The notes beneath the pieces are model-generated. The model did no database searches and had not been told where the DNA came from. It saw nothing but the letters and a program-made list of their open reading frames with translations. A stretch of 64,000 nucleotides of DNA from Methanobacteriota archaeon. GTDB lineage: Archaea; Thermoplasmatota; Poseidoniia; Poseidoniales; Thalassarchaeaceae. The stretch lies in assembly GCA_018654845.1 (NCBI GenBank), contig JABIKU010000034.1:1-64000 (forward strand). Direction: 5' to 3'. Position numbers and translations under genes: made by a program. Positions 35,301 to 43,925 of the stretch are shown piece after piece (within the stretch, counting starts at the first letter, position 1; each line of letters starts with the position of its first letter).

Positions 35301-36032
35301 CAAATCGATATGAGATTGAGGAAGAAGAGGAGCATGATTTAGCATGATGATGCCATCAATATCGAGCAAAGAAAACGGGTTCTCCCCCTCATCTAAACGC
35401 TCGATTAGTCGGTCAAAAACAAAGTCGGGATGAGTTCCTTCGAGATTTTTCTCAATTTTCCTTAATATTTGACGCAATGTCTTGATTCCAGGTCCATCCC
35501 AAGATGCTCCGGCACGCTCTTTTGAAAGGAAATAATGCAATTCAGAAAGGGCGGCGGTTTTCCCCATTCCCCACCCCATAGTCGGTAAAGGATTAATCAA
35601 TGGAAAACCAAGTTTCTCGGCTTCTCGTCGACAGGATTCATGTAAAATCAACTCGAAGGATGAATCTGTTGACAATACCCGTGGTAACCTAAAATCAGCC
35701 ACCAATAAAGCTGCCATCGACTCCACTGTTTGATGTAGCGTCCTATCGATAACACGCCCTCCTTCTGCTAAATCTGCGAGAATTTCTCGGCGCGCTTCTT
35801 CACTGGGATAAACCACCATGATGCGTGCCAAACCACCTAATTTCAATGAACGAGGATCAACGATTTGTTTCTCGAGGTGAGTCATGAGCCAATTCGGAAA
35901 GGCACCAGGAGAGATTTCTTCGTTAGAGATTTGATTTTCACAGACTTCCAACATGGCCTCACCGAGCGTTGACGATGTACGGCGGGGGTTATTCAACCCA
36001 ACGATACAATTCGCCGATGATGGCCTACTCAA
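32355..36032 (-). CDS. AddB-like partner: inactivated helicase core with Fe-S RecB nuclease
   Basis: 1225 residues, cotranscribed with the AddA-like helicase. The N-terminal 800 residues show no intact Walker A (CIVGLNNPRRTSS where a GxxGxGKS would be expected), so the helicase part is probably structural. The C-terminal nuclease has GMIDRVDLL and IRDLKTSEST (metal-binding Asp and D-L-K), then LLEELQLALYARAWE. Cysteines ahead (WARCPRAGWLGRG) and at the end (DACKFCRVAEICDV) match the four-cysteine Fe-S pattern of AddB. TTG appears to be the start, overlapping the end of the thioredoxin-like gene. Role: second nuclease and scaffold of the end-processing complex. Confidence 0.8.
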   Translation of the reverse strand: MSRPSSANCIVGLNNPRRTSSTLGEAMLEVCENQISNEEISPGAFPNWLMTHLEKQIVDPRSLKLGGLARIMVVYPSEEARREILADLAEGGRVIDRTLHQTVESMAALLVADFRLPRVLSTDSSFELILHESCRREAEKLGFPLINPLPTMGWGMGKTAALSELHYFLSKERAGASWDGPGIKTLRQILRKIEKNLEGTHPDFVFDRLIERLDEGENPFSLLDIDGIIMLNHAPLLPQSHIDLMIAISKHCPIHQLANKGSYRLGTHGILLEDQYPIKESINLPEWVPNHELRLNNSESIVRRVLLQRESQSFHAAMSFTDEKLRESSTMKIIIVDPNLTNNQGKWNRSLRDLGFPIIVENSTVIGHSLGHWLHSLIQLGHGSDAFSLEKLRTLALQNSIKLFPEISHHSSDLEIRPVPDANLMSELARSDHILGGPGALLRWIETLSRPANKERDAIAKESTLWWLLSVVNSLRPILTGADRTVFDECEKIGCFSGKKLSFFPSTKTGDEWLMATLANIDVESRKENSDGVFATPAAVIQTIVKELASLRSSQSLVGFNHPRMGSDWVDQISTLLRSAELRSSQSKLSSRLRLLNPKQALGCSADLLILANTSSISWDLRVSKLPFLGDEERHEKNLLRPDGPIRQARHHREHFLNCANEVIILDPSLDEATPASAPIREWSFEQDPNDDCEKFELDKITSLSPRAHRQIDGKRMRQNIEPITPALNPDSITISLDSSLQRDRERRQPTVAEEDGYLPNSAKKHLFQFRREDLKKRSPKDITPPRVNERWPVISARTGVASKEIRTVTIDPRPFTPLSVHSQVNDARHGHVVGAEQNISVWSASRLHDWARCPRAGWLGRGLYADVEDLQTEDLDARTHGDLFHNVHHDLLCKILNFEMGGDREIDFSIDSKIPLSIAKSGINEEEIMKIALEVLDDRAPWLNRSDAVSTNRVRMMTGMNLREWMNWTPNPQPTPIAGRIGRMIREELKLTGAIPLALEWELINHDERGIEIELPAEITIPNGEALPSLRLRGMIDRVDLLSFDENESIWFDAEGSETIAPLKIIGTDWKPRRLIAIRDLKTSESTKVTDRHAKGLLEELQLALYARAWEIAHPGDLVVAAGISVLGHKTTHLIEISNRFNPTNEGASFGNRTSITHDRYRFKNENNDPQSDPLRAWLAARISVALGVANGAKNGRVHPTPSQDACKFCRVAEICDVNLKEDN

Positions 36033-36964
36033 TCATCTCTTCGTGGTAGCAGGGCAGCCCCAAATAATGGCAAAAGAATAGATAATGCAGGAGCTGGAAG
36101 TGCCGCAGCGAACGAATTATCTTCCTTGACTTCGGGTGAAAACCAATTGAAAACTAATACTGCAGACAAATCATCGCCATCAAAAGCGGCGATGTGCTCG
36201 ACTGGTATCTGACCAGAAATTGCCGGAAGTTTGACTACATCGCGTAAAATATGGTGATAATAATCAGCTCCATTTCCACCTTCTGGAAAATATCCAACAT
36301 CTTCGATAAAGTAAATCATCGGCTGAATTTCCAAATCTGAATACATGTCGGGAACTGAAATATTCCAAATGAAAATTTCTTCTCCTTCCTCACTCGAAAA
36401 GGCCAATGATCCCGAAAAACCACTTTTATCTATTGTCGAACCTGTATTGAAAGAGATCGAATAATCATTCTCGATCGAATCTGAAGTCGGCGAAGTCCCA
36501 ATATGGAATCTTTCGCCGTCAAAAATATTAGTTGGTGCTAGACGTTCCCCACCAGCAGCATCGAGAGAGGTTTGCGCATATCGATCTAGCCAATAATTGT
36601 CAGTAGATTCAGCGCCGAATGGATCTTGAGTTTCAGCAATAAAGCGATGAAAATGTGCTTGAAGAGTGTTTTCACCATCGACTATGTTTTCCATTACCGC
36701 CTCAGTTTGGAGGCAATTTAAGCACCATGTAGCCGTGTAAACTTCGATGATTGTCGGCCAATCAACTCCATCTAAGCTAGCCGATTCCTCAGTAGTGTTA
36801 TTGGAAAGAGAAATCGATATCCCGCCTAATGTTCCCGAATCTTGCCAAGATTCTTCGACAACATCTATCCATGTTATGGATTCAGTTGGAGAAACACCGG
36901 CAACGTTGCCAGCGAGAAGAAGAATGGTCACGAGAATCGTGAATAGGGAACGATTCATGACCAT
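36029..36964 (-). CDS. Secreted thioredoxin-fold protein with C-terminal anchor
   Basis: About 311 residues. A signal peptide (RSLFTILVTILLLAGNVAG) is followed by a thioredoxin-like domain with the redox motif TATWCLNCLQTE (CxxC at about residues 81-84), then a beta-rich region and a C-terminal hydrophobic stretch (SILLPLFGAALLP) ending in RRDD. That tail, Pro-rich then hydrophobic then Arg-Arg, resembles archaeal C-terminal sorting or anchoring signals. It probably works outside the cell on disulfides of secreted proteins. The start is placed at 36964 because the signal peptide follows; the frame runs on into the aldolase gene. Confidence 0.72.
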   Translation of the reverse strand: MVMNRSLFTILVTILLLAGNVAGVSPTESITWIDVVEESWQDSGTLGGISISLSNNTTEESASLDGVDWPTIIEVYTATWCLNCLQTEAVMENIVDGENTLQAHFHRFIAETQDPFGAESTDNYWLDRYAQTSLDAAGGERLAPTNIFDGERFHIGTSPTSDSIENDYSISFNTGSTIDKSGFSGSLAFSSEEGEEIFIWNISVPDMYSDLEIQPMIYFIEDVGYFPEGGNGADYYHHILRDVVKLPAISGQIPVEHIAAFDGDDLSAVLVFNWFSPEVKEDNSFAAALPAPALSILLPLFGAALLPRRDD

Positions 36965-37010
36965 TCGGTGCAATGTGATGCACTCAAATGCTTGGGTTCT
37001 GTGATGCCTA

Positions 37011-38057
37011 TTATATCGTCGATTCAAATGCTGTAATCGCGCGCTCAATATCCTGATCCGTGATGTGTAGATGGATGACCGCACGTATTGTCGATTCATC
37101 AATTGTCAGAGTATCAACACCATGATTTGCAAGCCTATCGACAACCGCCTGCGCCTCACCTTCAGCGGTTGAGATGTAAACCATATTCGACTGAACCGAA
37201 TCTAAATCAACGCTGAATCCTAACATTTCATTCACTGCTGCTGCCAACCTCTTAGCTCGAATGTGATCCTCTTCTAAACGCTCGACATTATGGTCGAGCG
37301 CAAACAATCCAGCGGCGGCGAGAATACCAGCTTGACGCATACCGCCGCCGAACATTTTTCGCCATCGATGAGCTAATGCGATGAATTCAGAATCACCGAT
37401 AAGCATGCTTCCAACAGGTGCACCCAGCCCCTTTGAGAGACAAATTGAGATGGAGTCATAATCTCGTACCATACGAGCGACATCGGTTTTAGTAGCAATA
37501 GCCGCATTGAAGATTCGAGCACCATCCATGTGTGCAGCGCAGTCATTAGCGTGAGCGATGTGGGCAATCTCGTCTAGGACTTCCTGTGAATAACACGAAC
37601 CACCACCACGATTCGAAGAATTCTCAACGCAAACCAATGACCCATTAGGGAAGTGACCAAAACTACCATCAACCTTGCGAATTGCCTTCTGCACATCGGC
37701 TGGTTCCATTAATCCAGCACGGCCAGGAACCAATGCGATTGAACACCCAGATAGGGCAGCGTATCCACCACCTTCGTAGATGTAGATATGACTCGTTGCT
37801 TCAGTGACGATTTCGTCACCAGGATTTGTATGAGCTCGAATTGCTATTGCATTCGACATCGTTCCACTAGGTACGAAGAGAGATGCTTCCTTGCCAAATA
37901 TCTCTGCAATTCGATTCTGCAATTCGATAACTGTTGGATCATCACCTAGAACATCGTCGCCAACCTCAGCTGTTGCCATTCGCTCACGCATCGCTGAAGT
38001 CGGCTGAGTAATCGTATCTGAGCGCAAATCAACTCGATTGCTTGGATGTTCGTGCAT
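37011..38057 (-). CDS. ltaE: Low-specificity L-threonine aldolase
   Basis: PLP enzyme of 348 residues that cleaves threonine or allo-threonine to glycine and acetaldehyde. Seen: [20 protein letters not shown] at the start, the substrate loop [31 protein letters not shown] (Asp binding the PLP nitrogen), and the PLP lysine in [13 protein letters not shown]. Length and motifs are standard for the family. It begins 9 bases after livF of the first Liv operon, on the same strand, so amino acids imported by that transporter may feed it. The family also cleaves other beta-hydroxy amino acids. Confidence 0.92.
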   Translation of the reverse strand: MHEHPSNRVDLRSDTITQPTSAMRERMATAEVGDDVLGDDPTVIELQNRIAEIFGKEASLFVPSGTMSNAIAIRAHTNPGDEIVTEATSHIYIYEGGGYAALSGCSIALVPGRAGLMEPADVQKAIRKVDGSFGHFPNGSLVCVENSSNRGGGSCYSQEVLDEIAHIAHANDCAAHMDGARIFNAAIATKTDVARMVRDYDSISICLSKGLGAPVGSMLIGDSEFIALAHRWRKMFGGGMRQAGILAAAGLFALDHNVERLEEDHIRAKRLAAAVNEMLGFSVDLDSVQSNMVYISTAEGEAQAVVDRLANHGVDTLTIDESTIRAVIHLHITDQDIERAITAFESTI

Positions 38058-38066
38058 TCTAATTCC

Positions 38067-38789
38067 TCATTCACCAGTTCCGCCAAGGAAGTATTCTCCA
38101 ATTTCTGGGTCTTCTAATATATCGGCGGCCTTGCCGGTGTGAACAACCTTTCCAGATGCGAAAACATATCCCCTATCCGAGCGAGAAAGAGAAAGACGAG
38201 CGTTCTGCTCAACAATTAGAACGGTAATACCGCTTTGGCGCAATGCATCGATTCTGTCGATAATTTGCTGTTGGAAAAGCGGAGAAAGCGCTGCTGTTGG
38301 CTCATCAAGAAGCAAAAACTTAGGCTTCGAAATAAGTGCTCTAGAAATCGCCAACATTTGCCGCTGACCACCGGAAAGTGAAGCTGCTAAATCATGCATA
38401 CGAGAAATCAAATCTGGGAACATTTCGAGGGAATCATCGATTCTCTCATTCAGCACTCGAGCAGATAGGCGGTTACCGCCCATCTGCAAATTTTCTGCTA
38501 CTGTAAGCGAAGGAAATACATTGTCAACTTGAGGGACATAAGAAATCCCACGTCTGACCAATTGATCGGTTCGCCAGCCAGCAACATCCTCTCCATTATG
38601 CTCAACATCACCATTATAGAATGTGCAAAGACCGAAAATTGCCTTGATAAAGGTGGATTTACCACATCCATTCGGGCCAATAATCGTAACGAATTCACCT
38701 TTTTCCACATAGATATCTATACCGTGAAGAATCTGGACCGAACCATATCCTGCTTGCAAATTTTTAACATCTAAAATTCGCTCAGCCAT
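38067..38789 (-). CDS. livF: Branched-chain amino-acid ABC transporter ATPase LivF (copy 1)
   Basis: 240-residue ABC ATPase. Walker A is GPNGCGKST, Q-loop YVPQVDNVFPSLTV, signature LSGGQRQML, Walker B FLLLDEP, switch His replaced by Gln in IVEQNARL, which is normal for LivF. It couples ATP use to the fused LivHM permease. It overlaps livG by one base (TAATG). It is by eye about three quarters identical to copy 2 at 51362-52078, so the two operons are paralogues. Confidence 0.93.
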   Translation of the reverse strand: MAERILDVKNLQAGYGSVQILHGIDIYVEKGEFVTIIGPNGCGKSTFIKAIFGLCTFYNGDVEHNGEDVAGWRTDQLVRRGISYVPQVDNVFPSLTVAENLQMGGNRLSARVLNERIDDSLEMFPDLISRMHDLAASLSGGQRQMLAISRALISKPKFLLLDEPTAALSPLFQQQIIDRIDALRQSGITVLIVEQNARLSLSRSDRGYVFASGKVVHTGKAADILEDPEIGEYFLGGTGE

Positions 38790-39583
38790 TATTCCTCACC
38801 AACTGTTTCGGCTTCACCTTCGCCACCAAGATATGCTTCGATAACCTCTCGACTATCCTTTACTTCTTCCGGAGTCCCCTCCATTAAAATTCGACCTTGA
38901 TCCATCACGATAATTCGGTCGACACCTTGTCTGAGAATGAAATCCATATTGTGTTCAATAATCAAAACCGAATTTCCGGTTTTGGAAACATGCTCACGCA
39001 AATCATTGAAGATTTTCATCGCTAGTGGGCCGGCGACTCCTGCGACTGGTTCATCGAGCAGAAGCAATTGTGGGTCGCTCATCAAAGCGCGTCCAATATC
39101 AACTAATTTGCTTTGACCGCCAGATAGCTCACTAGCTAAATTATGTGCCATATGAGGGATTTCTAATTGTCTCAAAACTTCATATGCGCGCTTCAGTCGC
39201 TTCTTTTCTTCTAAGCGGCTGAAAGGCCTGAATAATGCCAAGAATTTATTCGGTGAAAATTGATTTCGCGGAGGAACTAATAAATTTTCAATTACCGTCA
39301 TTTCTCGCCATAATCGTGTATGTTGGAAAGTACGTGTAAAGCCAAGTTTTTGGATTTGGTCCGATGATAAATTTAAGATATCTTGACCACAGACTTCGAT
39401 GTTTCCAGTAGTTTTCGGAAGTAGTCCGCTAATGCAATTAAACGTCGTCGATTTACCGCATCCATTCGGCCCGATAAGCCCGACAAATTCACCTGGATAT
39501 ATATCGAAAGTCATATCTCCGACGGCTACCAGTCCACCGAATTCTTTGGATAATCCCTCAACCCGCAATAATGGTTCGCTCAT
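38789..39583 (-). CDS. livG: Branched-chain amino-acid ABC transporter ATPase LivG (copy 1)
   Basis: 264-residue ABC ATPase of the LivG type. Walker A GPNGCGKST, the LivG-specific TRTFQHTRLWREMTVIENLLV, signature LSGGQSKLV, Walker B LLLLDEPVAG, switch IIEHNMDFIL. The long insert between Q-loop and signature and the VAGVAGPLAM segment are characteristic. It overlaps the permease stop (ATGA) and livF. A C-terminal acidic tail (GGEGEAETVGEE) extends past the usual end. Confidence 0.93.
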   Translation of the reverse strand: MSEPLLRVEGLSKEFGGLVAVGDMTFDIYPGEFVGLIGPNGCGKSTTFNCISGLLPKTTGNIEVCGQDILNLSSDQIQKLGFTRTFQHTRLWREMTVIENLLVPPRNQFSPNKFLALFRPFSRLEEKKRLKRAYEVLRQLEIPHMAHNLASELSGGQSKLVDIGRALMSDPQLLLLDEPVAGVAGPLAMKIFNDLREHVSKTGNSVLIIEHNMDFILRQGVDRIIVMDQGRILMEGTPEEVKDSREVIEAYLGGEGEAETVGEE

Positions 39584-42500
39584 GCTTCCACCCCTTCTGG
39601 ATCATCTGGTCGACTCGGCACTTCAGGCACGAGACCCTTCTCAGCGAGCAATAATGAAACGATGATTACCAAACCAATTAGTGCTAATTTGAGATAGGCT
39701 AATTGGGCTGTAACAGATAGTGGATCATCTAAGAACTTCGGGAAAGCATGAGTAAGCGCTTCATCACTCCAGAGCAAGGATAGAGGAGAGTCGAGCATCA
39801 GCCAGCGGAATGCTGAATCGATGTAGGCGACTAAGAAATAAAGACTGGATTCGGCATTTCCACGAGCGGTAATGAGGGCGTTGAAAGTAAATTCTGTAAC
39901 GACCAAAATCATCGCTCCGACCATCATTCCACGATTACTGCCTTTACCACCGACAATGAATGCAGCCCAGATAATGAAAGTTGTACGGGCTGGCGATAGG
40001 TTATCTGGATGTATTGTCGTATTCATCCAAGCCCAAAATATACCACCAAGCGCTGCTATAGCTGCGCCTAATGCAAGGCTAGCAGCCTTGTTGCTAATCA
40101 CATTGTGACCATGATGCTGAGCAACTTCTTCATCTTCTTTTATCGCTCGTAGAATTCTACTCCAAGGAGATGCAAAGATAATTTCCAGCAACCACCAGCA
40201 AACAATGGTTGTGATCAAAGCAGTGAATCCGAGTAAAAGTACGTATGGGGCATCAGAAGGAGCACCGTTATTGACTAGTCCTAACATACTTCCTACCGAT
40301 TCTGAAGGACCTGATTCCCACCATCCTTTCATCGGCAGAGTATAGCGTGAAATACCGATTGCGGTGGTATTTGTTCCAGCTCGAAGCATAGGTTCAGCAA
40401 TCAAGGTGATTCGCAATAACTCACCCAAAGAAACTGTGACAATTGCGAAATAATCAGTGCGTAATTCTGCTGTTGGATAAGCAAGAACCCAACCTATAGC
40501 TGCAGATACCAGTATCGAGAGAATAATTGCCGGAATTGGATGCCATCCATATCCACCAACATCGACCATGACGCCGTTCATCTCAACGCTGACAGGGGTT
40601 GTTAGCAAACTTACAATCACCGCTCCAATTCCAACGAAGAAGATAACGCCAAAGTTGACCATTCCGGTCAAACCGGTGTGGATGTTTAACGAGAAACTCC
40701 AGAGCGAATATATGGAGAATAATAGTAATATTCGACCGATTTGCATCGCCTTTGTGAAACTAGATGAACTCTCTAAGCTAGCTGTAATAGAGAATGTTAG
40801 AATCATCAATAACGCGAATATGAGGTAGGAACCATTCGGACTTTCTCGACCATATGGAGCGAATTTATGCCATCTTTGTCTAGTAGAGTCAAGCTTATCA
40901 ATCAAAATGTTTGTAGAATCATTCTTCAATTTTTCACGTAATACTATTATTGATTTTGAGATTACAGATTTAATCGTATCAAAGAATTGCCCGGTTGCTC
41001 TATTAATACTAGAAATGGCTAAATCGATTGTATCTGAAATTAACAATTTGGCCTCATGAATTGGTTCTAGAAGACGCTCGAATGTATCGAACACCTTCTC
41101 AAATGGATCTTCGGACTTGCCAATTAAGAGATAGGTTCCTTCAATAATTGCTGAAAGCCATACCAATGCCATGAGCCAGGGGACAGAATTCATTATTCCA
41201 ATATTAATTCCAACCGAATAACTCCAATTATCGATTAAGAATTCTGAACCGACACCAACAATCGAGGCATCGAAAGCCCAACCTGCGAGTAGCCAAAGAA
41301 AAATTCCCATAATTGTGATAATTAACTGATTTTCAGCCCTAGAAGTATTTTCTTTGTAATAATTATGCAAACCAAATGCCCCCGTTGGCAATAATGCCAA
41401 AGCAATAAAAATTTTCGGATTAGGTTCACGTTCACTCTCGGCCTTCTTACGTAAACGATCAACATTCCAAGATTCGAAAGCATCTCCGAGTCCCTTCGGC
41501 ATTAACATTAGAATGACAATTAGGAAAATGAAGGGCATGACTTCGGAGAATCCACTCCAATTGGCACGACCCAGCGAATTACCTGAGCCAACAAGAACCG
41601 GTTCGGATAATGAACGGACGAGGCCGACGCAGAATGAGCCGATTATAGCTCCAGGAATCGAGCCAATCGTTCCCAATACGATTACCGCGAATGCCGGTAG
41701 AAGAATACTCAACCCAACCTCTGGATTAATTCGTACAGACGCAGCAAAAAATGCTCCACCAAAACCGGACAAACCTGCGGATAGGAATGCGCTGTAACGC
41801 TGGATACTTTCGATATTAATTCCGCTGCTCGCTGCTAAATCAGGATTGTCCGCAACAGCTCGCATCCTTCGCCCCAACCGGGTTTTCTTCATCAATAAAT
41901 AGAGTAAAATAACTGATGAAAAAACGACTAATACCAAGGCGGCTTTATAGTAAACAAATCCATAATCGTTGACAACAGCATCCCATTCGAAAATAGGATT
42001 CATATCAGGAGCGCCAATTGTAAATCCTTCTTCGGTTTTTTGATATTGCCAATCCCAAATTGAATCGCCCCGTTCTCCAAGACGGAATCGCATAAGACGC
42101 GAAGGAACCTCGAATTTTTGGCTCGTCAGACGCCAGTCTGGATCTGGTGTAAATAACTCTGACGCTGCGGTAAAACGTAGGTAAACTAGAGCACGTAGAA
42201 TCATCGCCACCCCAAGTGAAGCAATCATCATCGTCTGAGGTGAAGCATTCTTCAGCCTAAATCGATAGTAAACCAACCGGTCGATTACCACTCCAATTAG
42301 ACCGGTGACAATGAAGGCTATAAGACCAGCAAACAAAATTAAATTCCAATTCACAATACCATCACGTGGTGCCGAAACACCCTCAAAAAATCTGTCACTC
42401 CACTGAAGGGTCAAGGCTATATACGCGCCGATAATGAAAAATTCAGCCTGAGCAAAATTCCCATAGCGTTGAACTCGATAAGTAAGTGTCAAACCAATCG

Positions 42501-42927
42501 CAATAGCCAGATAGGTTGCGCCCCAAACCAAGCTTGATGTCAAGATTGATGAAATATTAAAATACATTCTCGTATCATTTTCGAGACCTGTCAATAACAA
42601 TTCGAAAGTGATCCCGATGAATATTAAAATTAATAGTGGAGATAATGAAATCCCAAGGATTTTTTTCCAACCAGATAATTCTGAAAAAATTATTTTCACC
42701 AATAAAAATGCTGCAATTAGCATCTCTGCACCCTGCATCATCCAGATTAAATCGCCGGGTATTTTTCCACTCAAAAGTAAATCAAACCAAGAGAAAATTC
42801 CTTGATGATAACGCAATCCAATTCCGGAATCAAAAGATAAAATTGTGAATATTAACAATTTTTGCTGTAATGAGGTCAAGTTATTTTTTGCATCAATAAT
42901 GCCTTTCAGACTCTCCCCCACTGACAT
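39580..42927 (-). CDS. livHM: Fused LivH-LivM branched-chain amino-acid permease (copy 1)
   Basis: About 1115 residues joining two normally separate permease subunits. The first half is LivH-like (AIAIGLTLTYRVQRYGNFAQAEF, RMRAVADNPDLAASSGI, FAVIVLGTIGSIPGAI). The second half is LivM-like (VNFGVIFFVGIGAV, AYPTAELRTDYFAIVTVSLG, REDEEVAQ-type coupling helix seen as AIKEDEEVAQHHGHN). They are joined by about 200 residues with extra hydrophobic segments and a charged helical stretch. The ATG at 42927 aligns with the start of copy 2. LivG and LivF follow with overlapping codons. No binding-protein gene is adjacent, so it may share the one at 56756-59878. Confidence 0.9.
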   Translation of the reverse strand: MSVGESLKGIIDAKNNLTSLQQKLLIFTILSFDSGIGLRYHQGIFSWFDLLLSGKIPGDLIWMMQGAEMLIAAFLLVKIIFSELSGWKKILGISLSPLLILIFIGITFELLLTGLENDTRMYFNISSILTSSLVWGATYLAIAIGLTLTYRVQRYGNFAQAEFFIIGAYIALTLQWSDRFFEGVSAPRDGIVNWNLILFAGLIAFIVTGLIGVVIDRLVYYRFRLKNASPQTMMIASLGVAMILRALVYLRFTAASELFTPDPDWRLTSQKFEVPSRLMRFRLGERGDSIWDWQYQKTEEGFTIGAPDMNPIFEWDAVVNDYGFVYYKAALVLVVFSSVILLYLLMKKTRLGRRMRAVADNPDLAASSGINIESIQRYSAFLSAGLSGFGGAFFAASVRINPEVGLSILLPAFAVIVLGTIGSIPGAIIGSFCVGLVRSLSEPVLVGSGNSLGRANWSGFSEVMPFIFLIVILMLMPKGLGDAFESWNVDRLRKKAESEREPNPKIFIALALLPTGAFGLHNYYKENTSRAENQLIITIMGIFLWLLAGWAFDASIVGVGSEFLIDNWSYSVGINIGIMNSVPWLMALVWLSAIIEGTYLLIGKSEDPFEKVFDTFERLLEPIHEAKLLISDTIDLAISSINRATGQFFDTIKSVISKSIIVLREKLKNDSTNILIDKLDSTRQRWHKFAPYGRESPNGSYLIFALLMILTFSITASLESSSSFTKAMQIGRILLLFSIYSLWSFSLNIHTGLTGMVNFGVIFFVGIGAVIVSLLTTPVSVEMNGVMVDVGGYGWHPIPAIILSILVSAAIGWVLAYPTAELRTDYFAIVTVSLGELLRITLIAEPMLRAGTNTTAIGISRYTLPMKGWWESGPSESVGSMLGLVNNGAPSDAPYVLLLGFTALITTIVCWWLLEIIFASPWSRILRAIKEDEEVAQHHGHNVISNKAASLALGAAIAALGGIFWAWMNTTIHPDNLSPARTTFIIWAAFIVGGKGSNRGMMVGAMILVVTEFTFNALITARGNAESSLYFLVAYIDSAFRWLMLDSPLSLLWSDEALTHAFPKFLDDPLSVTAQLAYLKLALIGLVIIVSLLLAEKGLVPEVPSRPDDPEGVEA

Positions 42928-43251
42928 GATAGGCTTTGCCAGCACCAACTTGCTTCTATTAGTTGCGCCTAACCCAAGTCAAAATAATAAGGAATAATGA
43001 GTAATAATGAGTAATTATTGCATTAATTGAATAATATTATATGTAAAATTGGTGATATAATTCGTCAAAAATAACCTGATTAACTATTGATAATTTCACT
43101 CGGTATTGCCTACTTCATCAAGTGTTATGGGGCACACCGGCGTTCGGAAAAAAGTGCAACAATCATTAACTGCTTCCTGAATTCGACCTGTTTTGTTATA
43201 TACTTGCTAGATTGCGGGAAATATTGCTCACTACGGTGGGAGGAAAATATA
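42928..43251. other. AT-rich divergent intergenic region
   Basis: A 324-base gap between livHM copy 1 (minus) and the aquaporin-like gene (plus). The left half is very AT-rich with short AATGAGTAATAATGAGTAAT repeats near 42996-43015, likely part of the livHM promoter. The right half contains the TATA box of the aquaporin-like gene. No reading frame is convincing. Confidence 0.5.
43196..43203 (+). promoter_or_regulatory. TATA box of the aquaporin-like gene
   Basis: TTATATAC at 43196-43203 lies 49-56 bases before the ATG at 43252. Archaeal start sites lie about 25 bases after TATA, which would give a leader of roughly 25 bases containing the strong ribosome site GGGAGGAAAA. Confidence 0.6.
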
Positions 43252-43827
43252 ATGGGAATGGATAACAAAGTAATGATGAATGAAATGGGCGGTGCCTTCA
43301 TGGTCGCTTGGCTTGCAGGTGGAATGGGTACCCTAGAGGGTGCACTAATTCTAGCTGCAGCTTGGATGGCTATCGGTGGAGCACATATCTTGCCCGTGAT
43401 CACTTGGGGTCACATAATGACTGGAGACCTCGGTGATTCCGATGCATGGATGGGTAATGGAAGCCGATTGATAGCACAAATTTTGGGAGCCGCTCTTGCG
43501 CTTCTTGTAATGACTGAAGGCGGAGATCTTGGACCAGCATATGTTGCTGAAGAGATGTGGGCCTTTGATATGTGGACTGTTGTTGGATCACTTGCTGGAG
43601 GAGCTCTCCTCTGGACAGTATACGACCGCTGTGACGCATGGGTTGCTGCAATTGGAGTAATGGCACTTTCAGGAGCGCTTGCTCTTGGTGGTGCTTCCGA
43701 TATGGGAGCAATGCTGCTAAATATGGGAGATGCTGATTTAGTAGCATCTCTAGCTAACTGGGTCCTTAACGGAGCTTTCGCCGGTGTCGGCGCATTAGCA
43801 TCTGTTAAGCTCGCTAGCATCTGTTAA
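43252..43827 (+). CDS. Aquaporin-like (MIP) membrane protein lacking NPA motifs
   Basis: 191 residues with six hydrophobic segments in two related halves, as in the MIP family. The first half reads like an aquaporin with a changed selectivity loop: GGAHILPVITWGHIMTGD where GAHxNPAVTxxxxxxG is expected, then SRLIAQILGAALALLV for the AQ-xG-A helix. The second loop (SDMGAMLLNMGDADL) has no NPA or following Arg. It may not conduct water, or could pass another solute. ATG at 43252 follows GGAGGAAAATATA. A 19-bp tandem duplication at the 3' end has changed the last residues (see findings). Strong own promoter and double terminator suggest high expression. Confidence 0.65.
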   Translation: MGMDNKVMMNEMGGAFMVAWLAGGMGTLEGALILAAAWMAIGGAHILPVITWGHIMTGDLGDSDAWMGNGSRLIAQILGAALALLVMTEGGDLGPAYVAEEMWAFDMWTVVGSLAGGALLWTVYDRCDAWVAAIGVMALSGALALGGASDMGAMLLNMGDADLVASLANWVLNGAFAGVGALASVKLASIC

Positions 43828-43833
43828 GCTCGC
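43796..43833 (+). repeat. 19-bp tandem duplication across the stop of the aquaporin-like gene
   Basis: TAGCATCTGTTAAGCTCGC occurs twice without spacer (43796-43814, 43815-43833). Because 19 is not a multiple of three, the second copy shifts the frame and ends the protein in KLASIC. With a single copy the frame would end in KLAEAI at a TGA at about 43854. Confidence 0.9.
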
Positions 43834-43880
43834 AGAAGCGATCTGAAATTTTAGGAAACTAATCTGACAGAAATACGTAA

Positions 43881-43913
43881 GGCAGACTGGGGGGTTCGCC
43901 CTCCAGTCTTGCC
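43881..43913 (+). terminator. UUCG-capped hairpin after the aquaporin-like gene
   Basis: AGACTGGGGGG pairs with CCCTCCAGTCT across a TTCG loop, with one G-U pair, and the stem extends by GGC/GCC around a one-base bulge. UUCG tetraloop stems are very stable. It begins about 50 bases after the stop and likely protects or ends the transcript. Confidence 0.6.
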
Positions 43914-43925
43914 GAATCAAAACAA

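Noticed and set aside
27415-36032. A phage-defence helicase-nuclease island
   Set aside because: Domain order and cotranscription fit AddAB-type recombination repair; no other defence genes, transposases or integrases are nearby.
42996-43015. AATGAGTAATAATGAGTAAT as the start of a repeat array or CRISPR
   Set aside because: Only two short copies without spacers in an AT-rich promoter region; no array anywhere in the window.
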